DNA of 64,000 nucleotides. Source: Paenarthrobacter ilicis. GTDB lineage: Bacteria; Actinomycetota; Actinomycetes; Actinomycetales; Micrococcaceae. The notes under the pieces are model-generated. The model saw only the letters and a program-made list of their open reading frames with translations, made no database searches and had not been told where the DNA came from. Below are positions 46,716 to 55,209 of the stretch, piece after piece (position 1 is the stretch's first letter; the number at the start of each line of letters is the position of its first letter). The stretch covers positions 2,666,001-2,730,000 of the forward strand of contig NZ_JAFBCD010000001.1 of assembly GCF_016907545.1 (NCBI RefSeq). The letters are read 5' to 3'. The position numbers and the translations under genes were made by a program.

Positions 46716-47327
46716 TCAGGCCAGCATCTCCACGACCGGCTGGACATAGCTTCGAAAGACGTCCGGCTCTGCCAGGAGTTTGTGGCTCATGATCATGGTG
46801 CTCGGTTCAAGGTACCAAGCCCTGGGTTCACTCAAGGGGAGCTCAATGATGGTCAGCTCAAAATCGTTGGACTCCGCTCCCACATCCAGCAACCTGTCCT
46901 CCACAAGGTCCCGGATGACGTGGGTGGCACCATTGGCCTCGCGGACTGCTTCCAGGTCCGCATACTCATCAATCCTGTCTGTTGCCCAGCCCAAAGCGGA
47001 CCCGAAATGCGCCTGCAGCACGCGCTGCAGGGCGGGTGAATTTCCGAACTCCTTGAACTGCGGCGGGGTCAGGTCCGAGGCAGGTTGCGGGTAGGACTTC
47101 ACCAAACTCTCCCACCATGCCTCCCACTCCGTCTTGAGCGCATGGATGCCACCCACATCCGAGGTGAGGTGGCGGTGGTCGGCATGCCGGACCTTGGGGG
47201 CCGCGTGGGACAGCAGCGGGACTCCTGCACCGTCCAGGCCGGCAACGTCGCGCAAGTACAGGGCGATGAGCATCGGCCCCGATGTGTCCATGGTGATCCG
47301 CCAACCAGGGCCGCACGACTCATGCAT
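46716..47327 (-). CDS. Hypothetical protein
   Basis: 203 aa, soluble, no signal peptide or membrane helix. GGGAGGA stands upstream of the ATG, a good ribosome site. Trp-rich around residues 68-73 (EWEAWWES), with several acidic helices (ALGWATDRIDEYADLEAVREA). I recognise no family. It is convergent with gene 45869, with only 4 bp between the stops, and follows the TetR gene in the same direction. Confidence 0.7.
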   Translation of the reverse strand: MHESCGPGWRITMDTSGPMLIALYLRDVAGLDGAGVPLLSHAAPKVRHADHRHLTSDVGGIHALKTEWEAWWESLVKSYPQPASDLTPPQFKEFGNSPALQRVLQAHFGSALGWATDRIDEYADLEAVREANGATHVIRDLVEDRLLDVGAESNDFELTIIELPLSEPRAWYLEPSTMIMSHKLLAEPDVFRSYVQPVVEMLA

Positions 47328-47404
47328 CCGAATTCCTCCCGTTGCAGGTCCCCCCGGACACAGTCTATTCCCGTTGTGGCTGGACGGTAATGGGCGGGAA
47401 GTGC

Positions 47405-48022
47405 CTACTCAGCGTCCTGCAACGAGTTCAGATGGGAGGTGAGGACGTCGCTGCACATTTGGGCAGTCATCCATTCCGGCTGCAGCAAGGCGTGCATGCA
47501 CAGTCCATCAAGAGTGGCCAACAGCCGTTCGGCCTCTGTGACCAGCGTCTGCTGTGCTTCCTGTTCGCTATCGCTCAGCAGCATCATCAGCCGCCCGACG
47601 ACGGCCGCTACCGTCCGGTGACTGCGCTCGGCCTCGGCGGCAAGCACCGGCTTGATCCTTGCAGCATGCCTGAAGGCCATCCACACGCAGGCATCCACGG
47701 CGGATTCCTCGTCCAGGGGCAGGAATTGGCCCAGGAGATTCAGCACCGCCCCAAGGTGCTCCGGGGTTCCGCGCCGGGAGCCTTCAACATCCACCATGGC
47801 AGCCTCAAGACGCGCGGCAATCCTGTCCACCACGGATCCGAAGGAGAAGACCAGGAGGTCGTCACTGCTGGCAAAATAGTGCCGCACCGATCCCACGGCC
47901 AAGCCGGCCTCATCAGCCACTTCCCTGAGTGACGCCCGTTCCAAGCCGTCGCTTGCGATGATCCTGAAGACGGCGTGGACAACTTCCTGGCGCCGGGCAT
48001 CGGCATCAACTATTTTGGGCAC
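47405..48022 (-). CDS. TetR-family transcriptional regulator
   Basis: 205 aa from a GTG. The N-terminal helix-turn-helix lies at about 15-60 (VHAVFRIIASDGLERASLREVADEAGLAVGSVRHYF). The C-terminal domain is helical and resembles the BetI-like type, though a ligand cannot be named. A palindrome 12 bp before its start could be its own operator. It is divergent from galE and upstream of the hypothetical gene 46716, its likely co-transcribed partner. Confidence 0.87.
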   Translation of the reverse strand: MPKIVDADARRQEVVHAVFRIIASDGLERASLREVADEAGLAVGSVRHYFASSDDLLVFSFGSVVDRIAARLEAAMVDVEGSRRGTPEHLGAVLNLLGQFLPLDEESAVDACVWMAFRHAARIKPVLAAEAERSHRTVAAVVGRLMMLLSDSEQEAQQTLVTEAERLLATLDGLCMHALLQPEWMTAQMCSDVLTSHLNSLQDAE

Positions 48023-48033
48023 CCATCGTTTTT

Positions 48034-48047
48034 AGCACAAATGTGCT
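48034..48047. promoter_or_regulatory. Candidate TetR operator
   Basis: AGCACA-AA-TGTGCT is a perfect palindrome apart from its AA centre. It lies 12 bp before the TetR GTG and 74 bp before galE, in the position of the TetR gene's own promoter. Confidence 0.5.
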
Positions 48048-48107
48048 TCAACGGCTGCCACCACGGAGAGGTGTGTCCATACCGCGCGGGCAGACGGGTA
48101 TTTCCGA

Positions 48108-48113
48108 TAGCGT
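48108..48113 (+). promoter_or_regulatory. Candidate -10 element of galE (leaderless)
   Basis: TAGCGT ends 7 nt before the galE ATG. AGGA within the gap is too close to act as a normal ribosome site. Confidence 0.4.
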
Positions 48114-48120
48114 AGGAACC

Positions 48121-49137
48121 ATGAAAATTCTTGTCACGGGTGGCACCGGCTACATCGGTTCCCACACCGTCCTGTCCCTCCAGGAAGCCGGCCACGAGGT
48201 CGTTGTTCTGGATAACCTGGTGAACTCCAGCGAGGAGTCGCTCCGGCGCGTTTCGGAGCTCACCGGCAAGACTGCAGCGTTCCACCATGTGGATCTGGTG
48301 GATGAGCCGGCAGTGGAAGCCGTGTTCGACCAGCACCGGATTGACGCGGTCATTCACTTTGCCGGATTGAAGGCAGTAGGCGAATCCGTGCAGGAACCGC
48401 TGGCTTACTACTACAACAACATTGTGGGCACCCTGAACCTGCTCCGGGCCATGGACAAGCACAACGTCCGCTCCATCGTGTTCAGCTCCTCAGCCACCGT
48501 ATACGGCGAGCACAACCCGATCCCCTACATCGAGAAGATGGAGATCGGCGCCAACAACCCCTACGGCCGGACCAAGGAACAGATCGAGGACATCCTCTCC
48601 GACCTCGGCAACGCCGACGACCGCTGGCATATCGCACTGCTGCGCTATTTCAACCCGGTAGGAGCCCACCCGTCCGGCAGGATCGGCGAGGACCCCCAAG
48701 GCATTCCCAACAACCTGGTGCCGTTCATCGCCCAGGTAGCTGTGGGACGCCGCGACAAGCTCATGGTCTTCGGTGGAGACTACGACACCCCGGACGGCAC
48801 CGCGCAGCGTGACTACATCCACGTGGTGGACCTGGCCGACGGCCACGTAGCAGCCCTGAACTACATCGCGGAACGCGCCGGAGTCCGCCGCTGGAACCTT
48901 GGCTCGGGCCGCGGCTCCTCCGTACTGGAAGTACTGCGTTCCTTCGAGAAGGCCGTGGGCCAGCCCATCCCCTACGAAATCACGGGCCGCCGCGCAGGCG
49001 ACCTTCCTGCCTTCTGGGCCGATGCCTCCTCCGCACTGGCGGACTTGGGCTGGTCCACCACCAAAACCGTGGACCAGATGTGCGAGGACCACTGGCGCTG
49101 GCAGAAGAACAACCCGTTCGGTTACAACGCTTCCTAA
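48121..49137 (+). CDS. galE: UDP-glucose 4-epimerase
   Basis: 338 aa NAD-dependent extended SDR interconverting UDP-glucose and UDP-galactose, used for surface sugars and galactose. TGGTGYIGSH (7-16) binds NAD; FSSSATVYGEHN holds the catalytic Ser/Thr; NPYGRTKEQIE holds the Tyr/Lys pair; YFNPVGAHPSGRIGEDP and DGTAQRDYIHVVDLA are substrate-site blocks. The frame is open 26 codons upstream, but the ATG starting MKILVTGG is chosen. It is divergent from the TetR gene. Confidence 0.95.
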   Translation: MKILVTGGTGYIGSHTVLSLQEAGHEVVVLDNLVNSSEESLRRVSELTGKTAAFHHVDLVDEPAVEAVFDQHRIDAVIHFAGLKAVGESVQEPLAYYYNNIVGTLNLLRAMDKHNVRSIVFSSSATVYGEHNPIPYIEKMEIGANNPYGRTKEQIEDILSDLGNADDRWHIALLRYFNPVGAHPSGRIGEDPQGIPNNLVPFIAQVAVGRRDKLMVFGGDYDTPDGTAQRDYIHVVDLADGHVAALNYIAERAGVRRWNLGSGRGSSVLEVLRSFEKAVGQPIPYEITGRRAGDLPAFWADASSALADLGWSTTKTVDQMCEDHWRWQKNNPFGYNAS

Positions 49138-49204
49138 AGCAACGCGGGGTCACTTATGGCCCCCTGGAGGCCCCAGCACGGGCCACAAGTGACCCCGCGT
49201 TGCT
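49138..49204. repeat. Long palindromic intergenic element after galE
   Basis: AGCAACGCGGGGTCACTT (49138-49155) is exactly repeated as its reverse complement at 49187-49204. A second pairing (TGGCCC / GGGCCA) lies inside the 31-nt middle. It begins right at the galE stop. The structure is like REP-type palindromic elements; it has no T-run of its own. Confidence 0.65.
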
Positions 49205-49220
49205 TCTCCGCAGGGGATAA

Positions 49221-49266
49221 ACGACGGCGGCCGCCTACCTCGCACGAGGTGGGCGGCCGCCGTCGT
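49221..49266. terminator. Long hairpin terminator between galE and gltA
   Basis: ACGACGGCGGCCGCC (49221-49235) pairs with 49252-49266, with an inner ACCTCG/CGAGGT stem. CGACTTTTTT follows a few bases later on the plus strand. It serves galE and possibly the convergent gltA. Confidence 0.75.
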
Positions 49267-49286
49267 AATTCGACTTTTTTGCCGTA

Positions 49287-50570
49287 TCAGTTGGCCGGGT
49301 AGTTGCGCTCCGGCTCACCTGTGTAGAGCTGCCGCGGACGGCCGATCTTGGTCTGGGGATCGTTGATCATTTCTCGCCACTGGGCAATCCAGCCCGGCAG
49401 GCGGCCGATGGCGAAGAGTACGGTGAACATCTTCTCCGGGAAGCCCATGGCCTTGTAGATGAGGCCGGTGTAGAAGTCGACGTTCGGGTACAGCTTGCGC
49501 TGGATGAAGTAGTCATCCGCCAGCGCCTTCTCTTCGAGCCGCATGGCGATGTCCAGCAGTTCATCGTTGCCGCCGAGCTTGCTCAGAACCTCGTGCGCCG
49601 TTGCCTTGATGATCTTGGCACGGGGATCGTAGTTCTTGTAGACGCGGTGCCCGAAGCCCATAAGGCGGACGCCGTCCTCCTTGTTCTTGACCTTCTCCAT
49701 GTAATCCTCAGGCTTGATGCCATCGGCCTGGATCTGGCGAAGCATCTTCAGCACGGCCTCGTTGGCGCCACCGTGGGCGGGGCCGAAGAGCGCATTGATG
49801 CCCGCGGACACCGACGCGAAGAGGTTGGCATTGGAGGAACCCACCAGACGAACGGTGGACGTGGAGCAGTTTTGCTCGTGGTCCGCGTGCAGGATGAGAA
49901 GCAGGTCCAGGGCCTTGGCAACCACCGGATCAACCTCGTACTGCTCTGCGGGCAGGCCGAAGCTCAGGCGCAGGAAGTTTTCCACCAGGTTCATGGAGTT
50001 GTCCGGGTAGAGCATCGGCTGGCCGATGGACTTCTTGTGGGCGTAAGCAGCAATGACCGGCAGCTTGGCCATGAGGCGGATGGTGGATACTTCCACGTGC
50101 TCGGCATTGAATGGGTCCAGGGAGTCCTGGTAGAACGTGGACAGCGCAGAAACAGCCGAGGAAAGAACCGGCATGGGGTGGGCGTCACGCGGGAATCCGC
50201 CGAAGAAGCCCTTGAGTTCCTCGTGCAGGAGAGTGTGGCGGCGGATCTTCTGGTCAAACTCTTCCAGCTCGGTGGGAGAAGGAAGGTTGCCATAGATCAG
50301 CAGGTAGGAAACTTCGAGGAAGCTCGAGTGCTGCGCGAGCTGCTCGATCGGGTAACCGCGGTACCGCAGGATGCCTGCGTCGCCGTCGATGTAGGTGATG
50401 GCCGAGGTTGTGGCCGCTGTGTTCATGAAGCCGGGGTCAAAAGTGACGGCGCCCGTCTGCTTCAGCAGCTTGGAAACGTCGTAACCTTCGTTTCCTTCTA
50501 CAACCTTGATGCGCGGCAGTTCGAGTTCGCCGCCGGCATGGCGCAGTGTCGCGCTGGTGGTCTCAGTCAT
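49287..50570 (-). CDS. gltA: Citrate synthase (type II)
   Basis: 427 aa from the ATG at 50570, which has AAGGGG upstream. It condenses acetyl-CoA and oxaloacetate, entering the TCA cycle. LHADHEQNCSTSTVRLVGSS holds an active-site His, GFGHRVYKNYDPRAK the second, and RPRQLYTGEPERNYP is the conserved end. The frame continues 27 codons upstream without family sequence. The gene stands alone, with a dapC terminator and a weak CRP-like site upstream. Confidence 0.95.
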   Translation of the reverse strand: MTETTSATLRHAGGELELPRIKVVEGNEGYDVSKLLKQTGAVTFDPGFMNTAATTSAITYIDGDAGILRYRGYPIEQLAQHSSFLEVSYLLIYGNLPSPTELEEFDQKIRRHTLLHEELKGFFGGFPRDAHPMPVLSSAVSALSTFYQDSLDPFNAEHVEVSTIRLMAKLPVIAAYAHKKSIGQPMLYPDNSMNLVENFLRLSFGLPAEQYEVDPVVAKALDLLLILHADHEQNCSTSTVRLVGSSNANLFASVSAGINALFGPAHGGANEAVLKMLRQIQADGIKPEDYMEKVKNKEDGVRLMGFGHRVYKNYDPRAKIIKATAHEVLSKLGGNDELLDIAMRLEEKALADDYFIQRKLYPNVDFYTGLIYKAMGFPEKMFTVLFAIGRLPGWIAQWREMINDPQTKIGRPRQLYTGEPERNYPAN

Positions 50571-50663
50571 GGAGTCCCCTTCATGAGGCGCAAAGCCTCT
50601 ATCGAACGCTTGTCCAACCAACGTCTGGTGCCGATTAAAGAAGGCCACCATCGATAGTCAGTT

Positions 50664-50719
50664 AAAAACTACCGCCAGTAACCCCGCGGGACTAATCCGA
50701 GCGGTCCGGTTACTGGCGG
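50664..50719 (-). terminator. Terminator of dapC
   Basis: Read on the minus strand, CCGCCAGTAACC (complement of 50708-50719) pairs with GGTTACTGGCGG (complement of 50672-50683) across 24 nt, followed by TAGTTTTTAAC. It ends the fdxA-dapC transcript upstream of gltA. Confidence 0.7.
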
Positions 50720-50731
50720 AATGACGCCAAT

Positions 50732-50747
50732 CGTGGCGCAAGTCACA
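50732..50747. promoter_or_regulatory. Weak CRP/GlxR-like site between dapC and gltA
   Basis: CGTGG-CGCAAG-TCACA matches TGTGA-N6-TCACA at 8 of 10 informative positions. It shares the 11-mer CGCAAGTCACA with the site at 185-200. It is about 160 bp upstream of gltA and beyond the dapC terminator. Confidence 0.25.
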
Positions 50748-50753
50748 GCTTCG

Positions 50754-51902
50754 TTATGCGTTCCTGACCAATCGTTCCACCGCAACATCAATGCGCTCAT
50801 CAGTGCCGGTCAGGGCCACGCGGATGAACCCGTTGCCTGCGTCCCCGTAGAAAACCCCCGGGCCCACAACAATGCCCAGCTCAGCGAACCGGGCTACCGT
50901 GTCCCACGTGGCTTCGCCGGCCGTGGACCACAAGTACAGCCCAGCCTTGGACTCGTGGATCGTCAGTCCGAAATTTTCCAGAGCCGGGACGATTCTCTCC
51001 CGGCGGCCCCTGTACAGATCCTTCTGCGCCAGGACATGGGTGGCGTCACCCAGCGCAACACGCATGGCTTCCTGGACAGGGAAGGGAACAATCATTCCGG
51101 CATGTTTCCGGCTGTTGACCAGGTTGGCAACAATTGCCGAATCCCCTGCGACAAAGGCCGCCCGGTATCCTGCGAGGTTGGACTGCTTGCTCAGCGAATA
51201 CACGCACAACAGTCCCTTCGTGGAACCGCCGGTGACGCGGGGGTCCAGGACGCTGGGCACGGCATCTCCGCCGCGCTGCGCATCCCACTCACCCCAGCCC
51301 AACTCGGCATAGCACTCGTCGGACGCAACCACCGCTCCGACTTCGCGTGCTTGGGCAACAATGTGCTGGAGCGACTCCACGTCGCGGACGCTGCCCGTGG
51401 GATTTCCGGGAGAATTGATCCAGACCAGGCGCACCTTGGCGCGGGTGGCTGCATCGAGCTCGTCCAGGTCATCCGCGGCCACGGCGGTGGCGCCGGCCAG
51501 CGCAGCGCCGATGTCGTAGGTGGGGTACGCCACCGCGGGGCGGACCACGACATCACCGGAGCCAAGGCCCAGGAGGAAAGGCAACCAGGCCACCAATTCC
51601 TTGGAGCCCACCGTCGGCATGACGTCCTTCGGATCCAGCCCCGGCACTCCCCTGCGGGAAGCAAACCAGTCCACCACAGCCTGGCGGAGGGGTTCGGTGC
51701 CGTGAACCGTTGGATAACCATGCGCATCCGCAGCATCCGCCAGGGCGTTGCGGATCAGTTCCGGGGTGGGGTCCACGGGCGTTCCAATGGACAGGTTGAC
51801 CGCCCCGCCGGGGAACTTTCCAGCAGTCGCCACATACGGCGCCATGGACTCCCAGGGGTAATCAGGCAGGTTGAGGCCAAATGCCGGTGCTGCGGAAATC
51901 AC
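50754..51902 (-). CDS. dapC: Succinyldiaminopimelate transaminase
   Basis: 382 aa class I/II PLP aminotransferase. It aminates N-succinyl-2-amino-6-ketopimelate between DapD and DapE. The PLP Lys lies in YSLSKQSNLAGYR near 235, NSPGNPTG near 160 contacts the cofactor, and SDECYAELGW holds the conserved Asp/Tyr. The start is a GTG. It lies 14 bp after fdxA, an arrangement seen in many actinobacteria. Confidence 0.92.
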   Translation of the reverse strand: MISAAPAFGLNLPDYPWESMAPYVATAGKFPGGAVNLSIGTPVDPTPELIRNALADAADAHGYPTVHGTEPLRQAVVDWFASRRGVPGLDPKDVMPTVGSKELVAWLPFLLGLGSGDVVVRPAVAYPTYDIGAALAGATAVAADDLDELDAATRAKVRLVWINSPGNPTGSVRDVESLQHIVAQAREVGAVVASDECYAELGWGEWDAQRGGDAVPSVLDPRVTGGSTKGLLCVYSLSKQSNLAGYRAAFVAGDSAIVANLVNSRKHAGMIVPFPVQEAMRVALGDATHVLAQKDLYRGRRERIVPALENFGLTIHESKAGLYLWSTAGEATWDTVARFAELGIVVGPGVFYGDAGNGFIRVALTGTDERIDVAVERLVRNA

Positions 51903-51916
51903 GGAGAATACCGGCC

Positions 51917-52243
51917 TTAGTGGTCTTGGTTCTGCGGGGGCAAGGCAGCGATGAAGGGGTGGTCCTTGCCCGTGTTGCCGATCTTGGCGGCTCCACCGGG
52001 GGAACCCAGGTCATCGAAGAACTCAACGTTGGCCTTGTAGTAGTCAGCCCACTCTTCGGGGGTGTCGTCCTCGTAGTAGATGGCCTCAACGGGGCACACG
52101 GGTTCGCAGGCACCACAATCAACGCATTCATCCGGGTGGATGTAGAGGGAGCGCTCACCTTCGTAAATGCAGTCGACGGGGCATTCTTCAATACATGCCT
52201 TGTCCTTGACATCCACACACGGCTGCGCGATTACGTACGTCAC
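51917..52243 (-). CDS. fdxA: Seven-iron ferredoxin
   Basis: 108 aa from the GTG at 52243, with GGAGAGG upstream. Cys9, Cys17 and Cys50 fit a [3Fe-4S] cluster, and Cys21, Cys40, Cys43 and Cys46 a [4Fe-4S] cluster; Cys25 is an extra. YVIAQPCVDVKDKACIEECP and ECVDCGACEPVCPVEAIYYE are typical of FdxA/FdxC electron carriers. dapC follows at 14 bp. The frame extends to 52315 without homology. Confidence 0.94.
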   Translation of the reverse strand: MTYVIAQPCVDVKDKACIEECPVDCIYEGERSLYIHPDECVDCGACEPVCPVEAIYYEDDTPEEWADYYKANVEFFDDLGSPGGAAKIGNTGKDHPFIAALPPQNQDH

Positions 52244-52366
52244 GTCCCAGACCTCTCCACTGTTTGTCCCGACGATGGCCGGGGTCATACTGCCGGCATC
52301 ATGCCGGACGCTCAACTTCCGAGCCTATTATCCAACAGTGCGCCGACGCCAACCTAGCCCGCGTCC

Positions 52367-52372
52367 TAGTAT
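52367..52372 (+). promoter_or_regulatory. Candidate -10 element of the small gene at 52379 (leaderless)
   Basis: TAGTAT ends 6 nt before the GTG at 52379. Confidence 0.45.
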
Positions 52373-52378
52373 GAAACG

Positions 52379-52642
52379 GTGACCCATCCCCATTTGCCAC
52401 CCGCACGGTTCCTGCTCACTGCCGTTCCCGGCATTCGGGTGGTGGTGCGTTACCGGATCGAGGACGGCCTGACCGATGCCCTGGGCTATCTCCTGGGCGC
52501 CAGCGAAGCCGCCTGCACCGTGCGGACGAGGACGGCCGACGTCGTGATACCCCTGGCGATGGTCATCGCGGCGAAGGAGGTTCCTCCGCCGCCACCGCGG
52601 CGGGCAGCCCGAACCGCAGGCGGCTCACCACGGCAAGGGTGA
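52379..52642 (+). CDS. Small SH3-like actinobacterial protein
   Basis: 87 aa. The stretch GIRVVVRYRIEDGLTDALGYLLGASEAACTVRTRTADVVIPLAMVIAAKEVPP looks like the small beta-barrel (SH3-like) domain seen at the N-terminus of some actinobacterial GNAT acetyltransferases such as Rv0428c; here it stands alone, with a Pro/Arg tail. The function is unknown. The 3' end overlaps the convergent membrane-protein gene by 80 bp. The GTG lies 6 nt after TAGTAT. Confidence 0.65.
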   Translation: MTHPHLPPARFLLTAVPGIRVVVRYRIEDGLTDALGYLLGASEAACTVRTRTADVVIPLAMVIAAKEVPPPPPRRAARTAGGSPRQG

Positions 52643-52976
52643 CCAACGTCACCACGCCGATGCCAAAAACCCAGACGTTGCCTACAGCATCTCCCAGCAC
52701 CAACCGCTTGGCGGTTCCTGCCGAGGACAGAAGTCCGACGGCGGCATAGGTCACCACGCCTGCCACGGCGGCCGGCACCAAGGATCTTGACCAGGCGGCC
52801 AGCCACAACTCCACGGAGGCCAGGAGCAGCAACGCCGCCGCGACTCCCCAGGGGAGCACGACGCCGGACAAATCCACCGCCTGCCGGTGGAGAGCCGTTC
52901 CTGCGAGGGCAACGAAAAGAGCCGCCGGCACGGCCGCAGCAACGCTGCGTGCCATACCGGCGGCTCTCTTGTTCAT
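52563..52976 (-). CDS. Hypothetical membrane protein
   Basis: 137 aa with four hydrophobic helices (about 10-30, 38-60, 65-88, 98-122), an N-terminal Lys/Arg pair and a short C-terminal tail. AGGAAAAG precedes the ATG. No family is recognised. It starts 33 bp after typA in the same direction and is probably its operon partner. Its last codons overlap the convergent gene at 52379. Confidence 0.7.
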   Translation of the reverse strand: MNKRAAGMARSVAAAVPAALFVALAGTALHRQAVDLSGVVLPWGVAAALLLLASVELWLAAWSRSLVPAAVAGVVTYAAVGLLSSAGTAKRLVLGDAVGNVWVFGIGVVTLVTLAVVSRLRFGLPAAVAAEEPPSPR

Positions 52977-53009
52977 TCAGCTTTTCCTGACGGCGTCAGA
53001 AAGTCCTGG

Positions 53010-54926
53010 CTAGGACTTTGCGCGGGCGCGGTTGGCCTTGGCGCGCTCGTTCGTGTCCAGGATGACCTTGCGGATACGGATCGCTTCCGGGGTGACCTCG
53101 ACACACTCGTCTTCACGGGCGAATTCCAAGGACTCTTCAAGGGTCAGGTCGCGCGGCGGCGTCAGGTTCTCGAAGGTGTCGGAGGAAGCGGCACGCATGT
53201 TGGTGAGCTTCTTTTCCTTGGTGATGTTCACGTCCATGTCATCGGCGCGGGAGTTCTCGCCCACGATCATGCCTTCGTAAACCTCGGAGGTGGGCTTCAC
53301 GAAGAAGGAACCGCGCTCCTGCAGGTTGATCATGGCGAACGGCGTTACAACACCGGCGCGGTCGGCAATCATGGAACCGTTGGTACGGTATTCGATCGGG
53401 CCGGCCCACGGCTCGTAGCCTTCGGAGATGGACGCAGCAATGCCGGCGCCGCGGGTGTCCGTCAGGAACCGGGTGCGGAAGCCGATCAGGCCACGGGCAG
53501 GAACGATGAACTCCATGCGGCACCAGCCGGTACCGTGGTTGGCCATGTTGGTCATGCGGCCCTTGCGGGCAGCCATGAGCTGGGTGACGGCGCCGAGGTA
53601 TTCTTCCGGCACGTCGATGGTCATGTGTTCCATCGGCTCGTGGAGCTTGCCATCGATGGTCTTGGTGACAACCTGCGGCTTGCCCACGGTCAGCTCAAAG
53701 CCTTCACGGCGCATCTGCTCAACCAGGATGGCCAGCGCGAGCTCGCCACGGCCCTGGACTTCCCAGGCGTCGGGACGCTCGGTGGGGAGGACCTTGATGG
53801 AGACGTTACCGATCAGTTCCTTATCCAGGCGATCCTTCACCTGGCGGGCCGTGACCTTGGCGCCCTTGACCTTGCCGGCCAGCGGCGAGGTGTTGATACC
53901 GATGGTCATGGAGATCGCGGGATCGTCCACGGTGATCAGCGGCAGCGGCTGCGGGTTCTCGGCATCCGTCAGGGTTTCACCGATGGTAATTTCCTCGATG
54001 CCGGCAACAGCAACGATCTCACCCGGACCGGCAGACTCAGCGGGAACGCGGGTCAGGGCCTTGGTAGCAAGCAGTTCGGTGATCTTGACGTTCTTGAGCT
54101 CGCCGTTGGCACGTGCCCAGGCCACAGTCTGGCCCTTGCGGAGGGTGCCGTTGTAGATGCGGAGCAGGGCAAGGCGGCCAAGGAACGGCGATGCGTCCAG
54201 GTTGGTCACGTGTGCCTGCAGCACGCCGTCCGGGTTGTACGTCGGAGCGGGGATGTGCTCGATGATGGTCTTGAAGAGGGGCTCAAGGTCCTCGTTCTCC
54301 GGGGCTGAACCGTTGGCCGGCTGGTCCAGGGAAGCGCGGCCCACCTTGGCAGCAGCGTAGACGACGGGAACTTCGAGGACCTTGTCCAGGTCCAGGTCCG
54401 GAACTTCGTCCGCGAGGTCCGAAGCCAGGCCCAGGAGCAGGTCCATGGACTCGTGGACGACCTCGTCGATACGGGCGTCGGGACGGTCGGTCTTGTTGAC
54501 CAAGAGGATGACCGGCAGGTGCGCAGCAAGGGCCTTGCGCAACACGAAGCGGGTCTGGGGCAGGGGGCCCTCAGAGGAGTCGACCAGAAGGACGACGCCG
54601 TCAACCATGGACAGACCGCGCTCAACCTCGCCACCGAAGTCGGCGTGGCCGGGGGTGTCAATGACGTTGATGGTGATGGTCTCGCCGTTGGACGACGGGC
54701 CGTTGTAGGCAACTGTGGTGTTCTTCGCGAGGATGGTGATGCCCTTTTCGCGCTCCAGGTCACCGGAGTCCATGACACGGTCCTCAACCTCACCATGGGA
54801 AGCGAAGGAGTTGGTCTGCTTGAGCATGGCGTCGACCAGGGTGGTCTTGCCGTGGTCAACGTGTGCGACGATCGCGACGTTGCGCAGATCGCTCCGCGAC
54901 GCAGTGTTGGTGATGGTTTCAGACAT
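53010..54926 (-). CDS. typA: Translational GTPase TypA/BipA
   Basis: 638 aa ribosome-associated GTPase involved in 50S assembly and stress adaptation. G1 AHVDHGKTT (about 21-29), G2 region with the Thr in EREKGITIL, G3 DTPGHADFGGEVER, and G4 NKTDRPDAR are all present; the TypA-specific C-terminal block ENLTPPRDLTLEESLEF lies near 590. Full family length. The upstream gap has a CRP-like site shared with the divergent SGNH gene. Confidence 0.95.
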   Translation of the reverse strand: MSETITNTASRSDLRNVAIVAHVDHGKTTLVDAMLKQTNSFASHGEVEDRVMDSGDLEREKGITILAKNTTVAYNGPSSNGETITINVIDTPGHADFGGEVERGLSMVDGVVLLVDSSEGPLPQTRFVLRKALAAHLPVILLVNKTDRPDARIDEVVHESMDLLLGLASDLADEVPDLDLDKVLEVPVVYAAAKVGRASLDQPANGSAPENEDLEPLFKTIIEHIPAPTYNPDGVLQAHVTNLDASPFLGRLALLRIYNGTLRKGQTVAWARANGELKNVKITELLATKALTRVPAESAGPGEIVAVAGIEEITIGETLTDAENPQPLPLITVDDPAISMTIGINTSPLAGKVKGAKVTARQVKDRLDKELIGNVSIKVLPTERPDAWEVQGRGELALAILVEQMRREGFELTVGKPQVVTKTIDGKLHEPMEHMTIDVPEEYLGAVTQLMAARKGRMTNMANHGTGWCRMEFIVPARGLIGFRTRFLTDTRGAGIAASISEGYEPWAGPIEYRTNGSMIADRAGVVTPFAMINLQERGSFFVKPTSEVYEGMIVGENSRADDMDVNITKEKKLTNMRAASSDTFENLTPPRDLTLEESLEFAREDECVEVTPEAIRIRKVILDTNERAKANRARAKS

Positions 54927-55086
54927 GCGTTAATGACTCGTTTCAGTGGTGAAGTCAGCTGTTTGTATCCGCGCGCATACCTGATCGACTTGATCGGAAC
55001 ACACAGCGAAAAGACCCCGGGACACAGGGCACCTACAGCAAGTCTAAACGCAGATGCATTTCCCAGCCTAAAAAGCAAGCGAATTC

Positions 55087-55126
55087 ACGCCCGCATGTGG
55101 CGTTGCTCACACGTGATTGCGGGCGT
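55087..55126. promoter_or_regulatory. Nested palindrome with CRP/GlxR-like core
   Basis: ACGCCCGCA (55087-55095) pairs with TGCGGGCGT (55118-55126). Inside lies TGTGG-CGTTGC-TCACA (55096-55111), matching TGTGA-N6-TCACA at 9 of 10 informative positions. It lies between divergent typA and the SGNH hydrolase gene, 99 bp before the latter. Confidence 0.45.
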
Positions 55127-55209
55127 ATCTCACCACGTCAAGATGCTGGATTTTCCCGCCCAGATGCCCCATCATTACTGAAGAACCAGTGCCACACGGA
55201 GAACAATCG

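Noticed and set aside
49138..49266. CRISPR-like repeat block between galE and gltA
   Set aside because: There are only two unrelated palindromes and no regularly spaced direct repeats.
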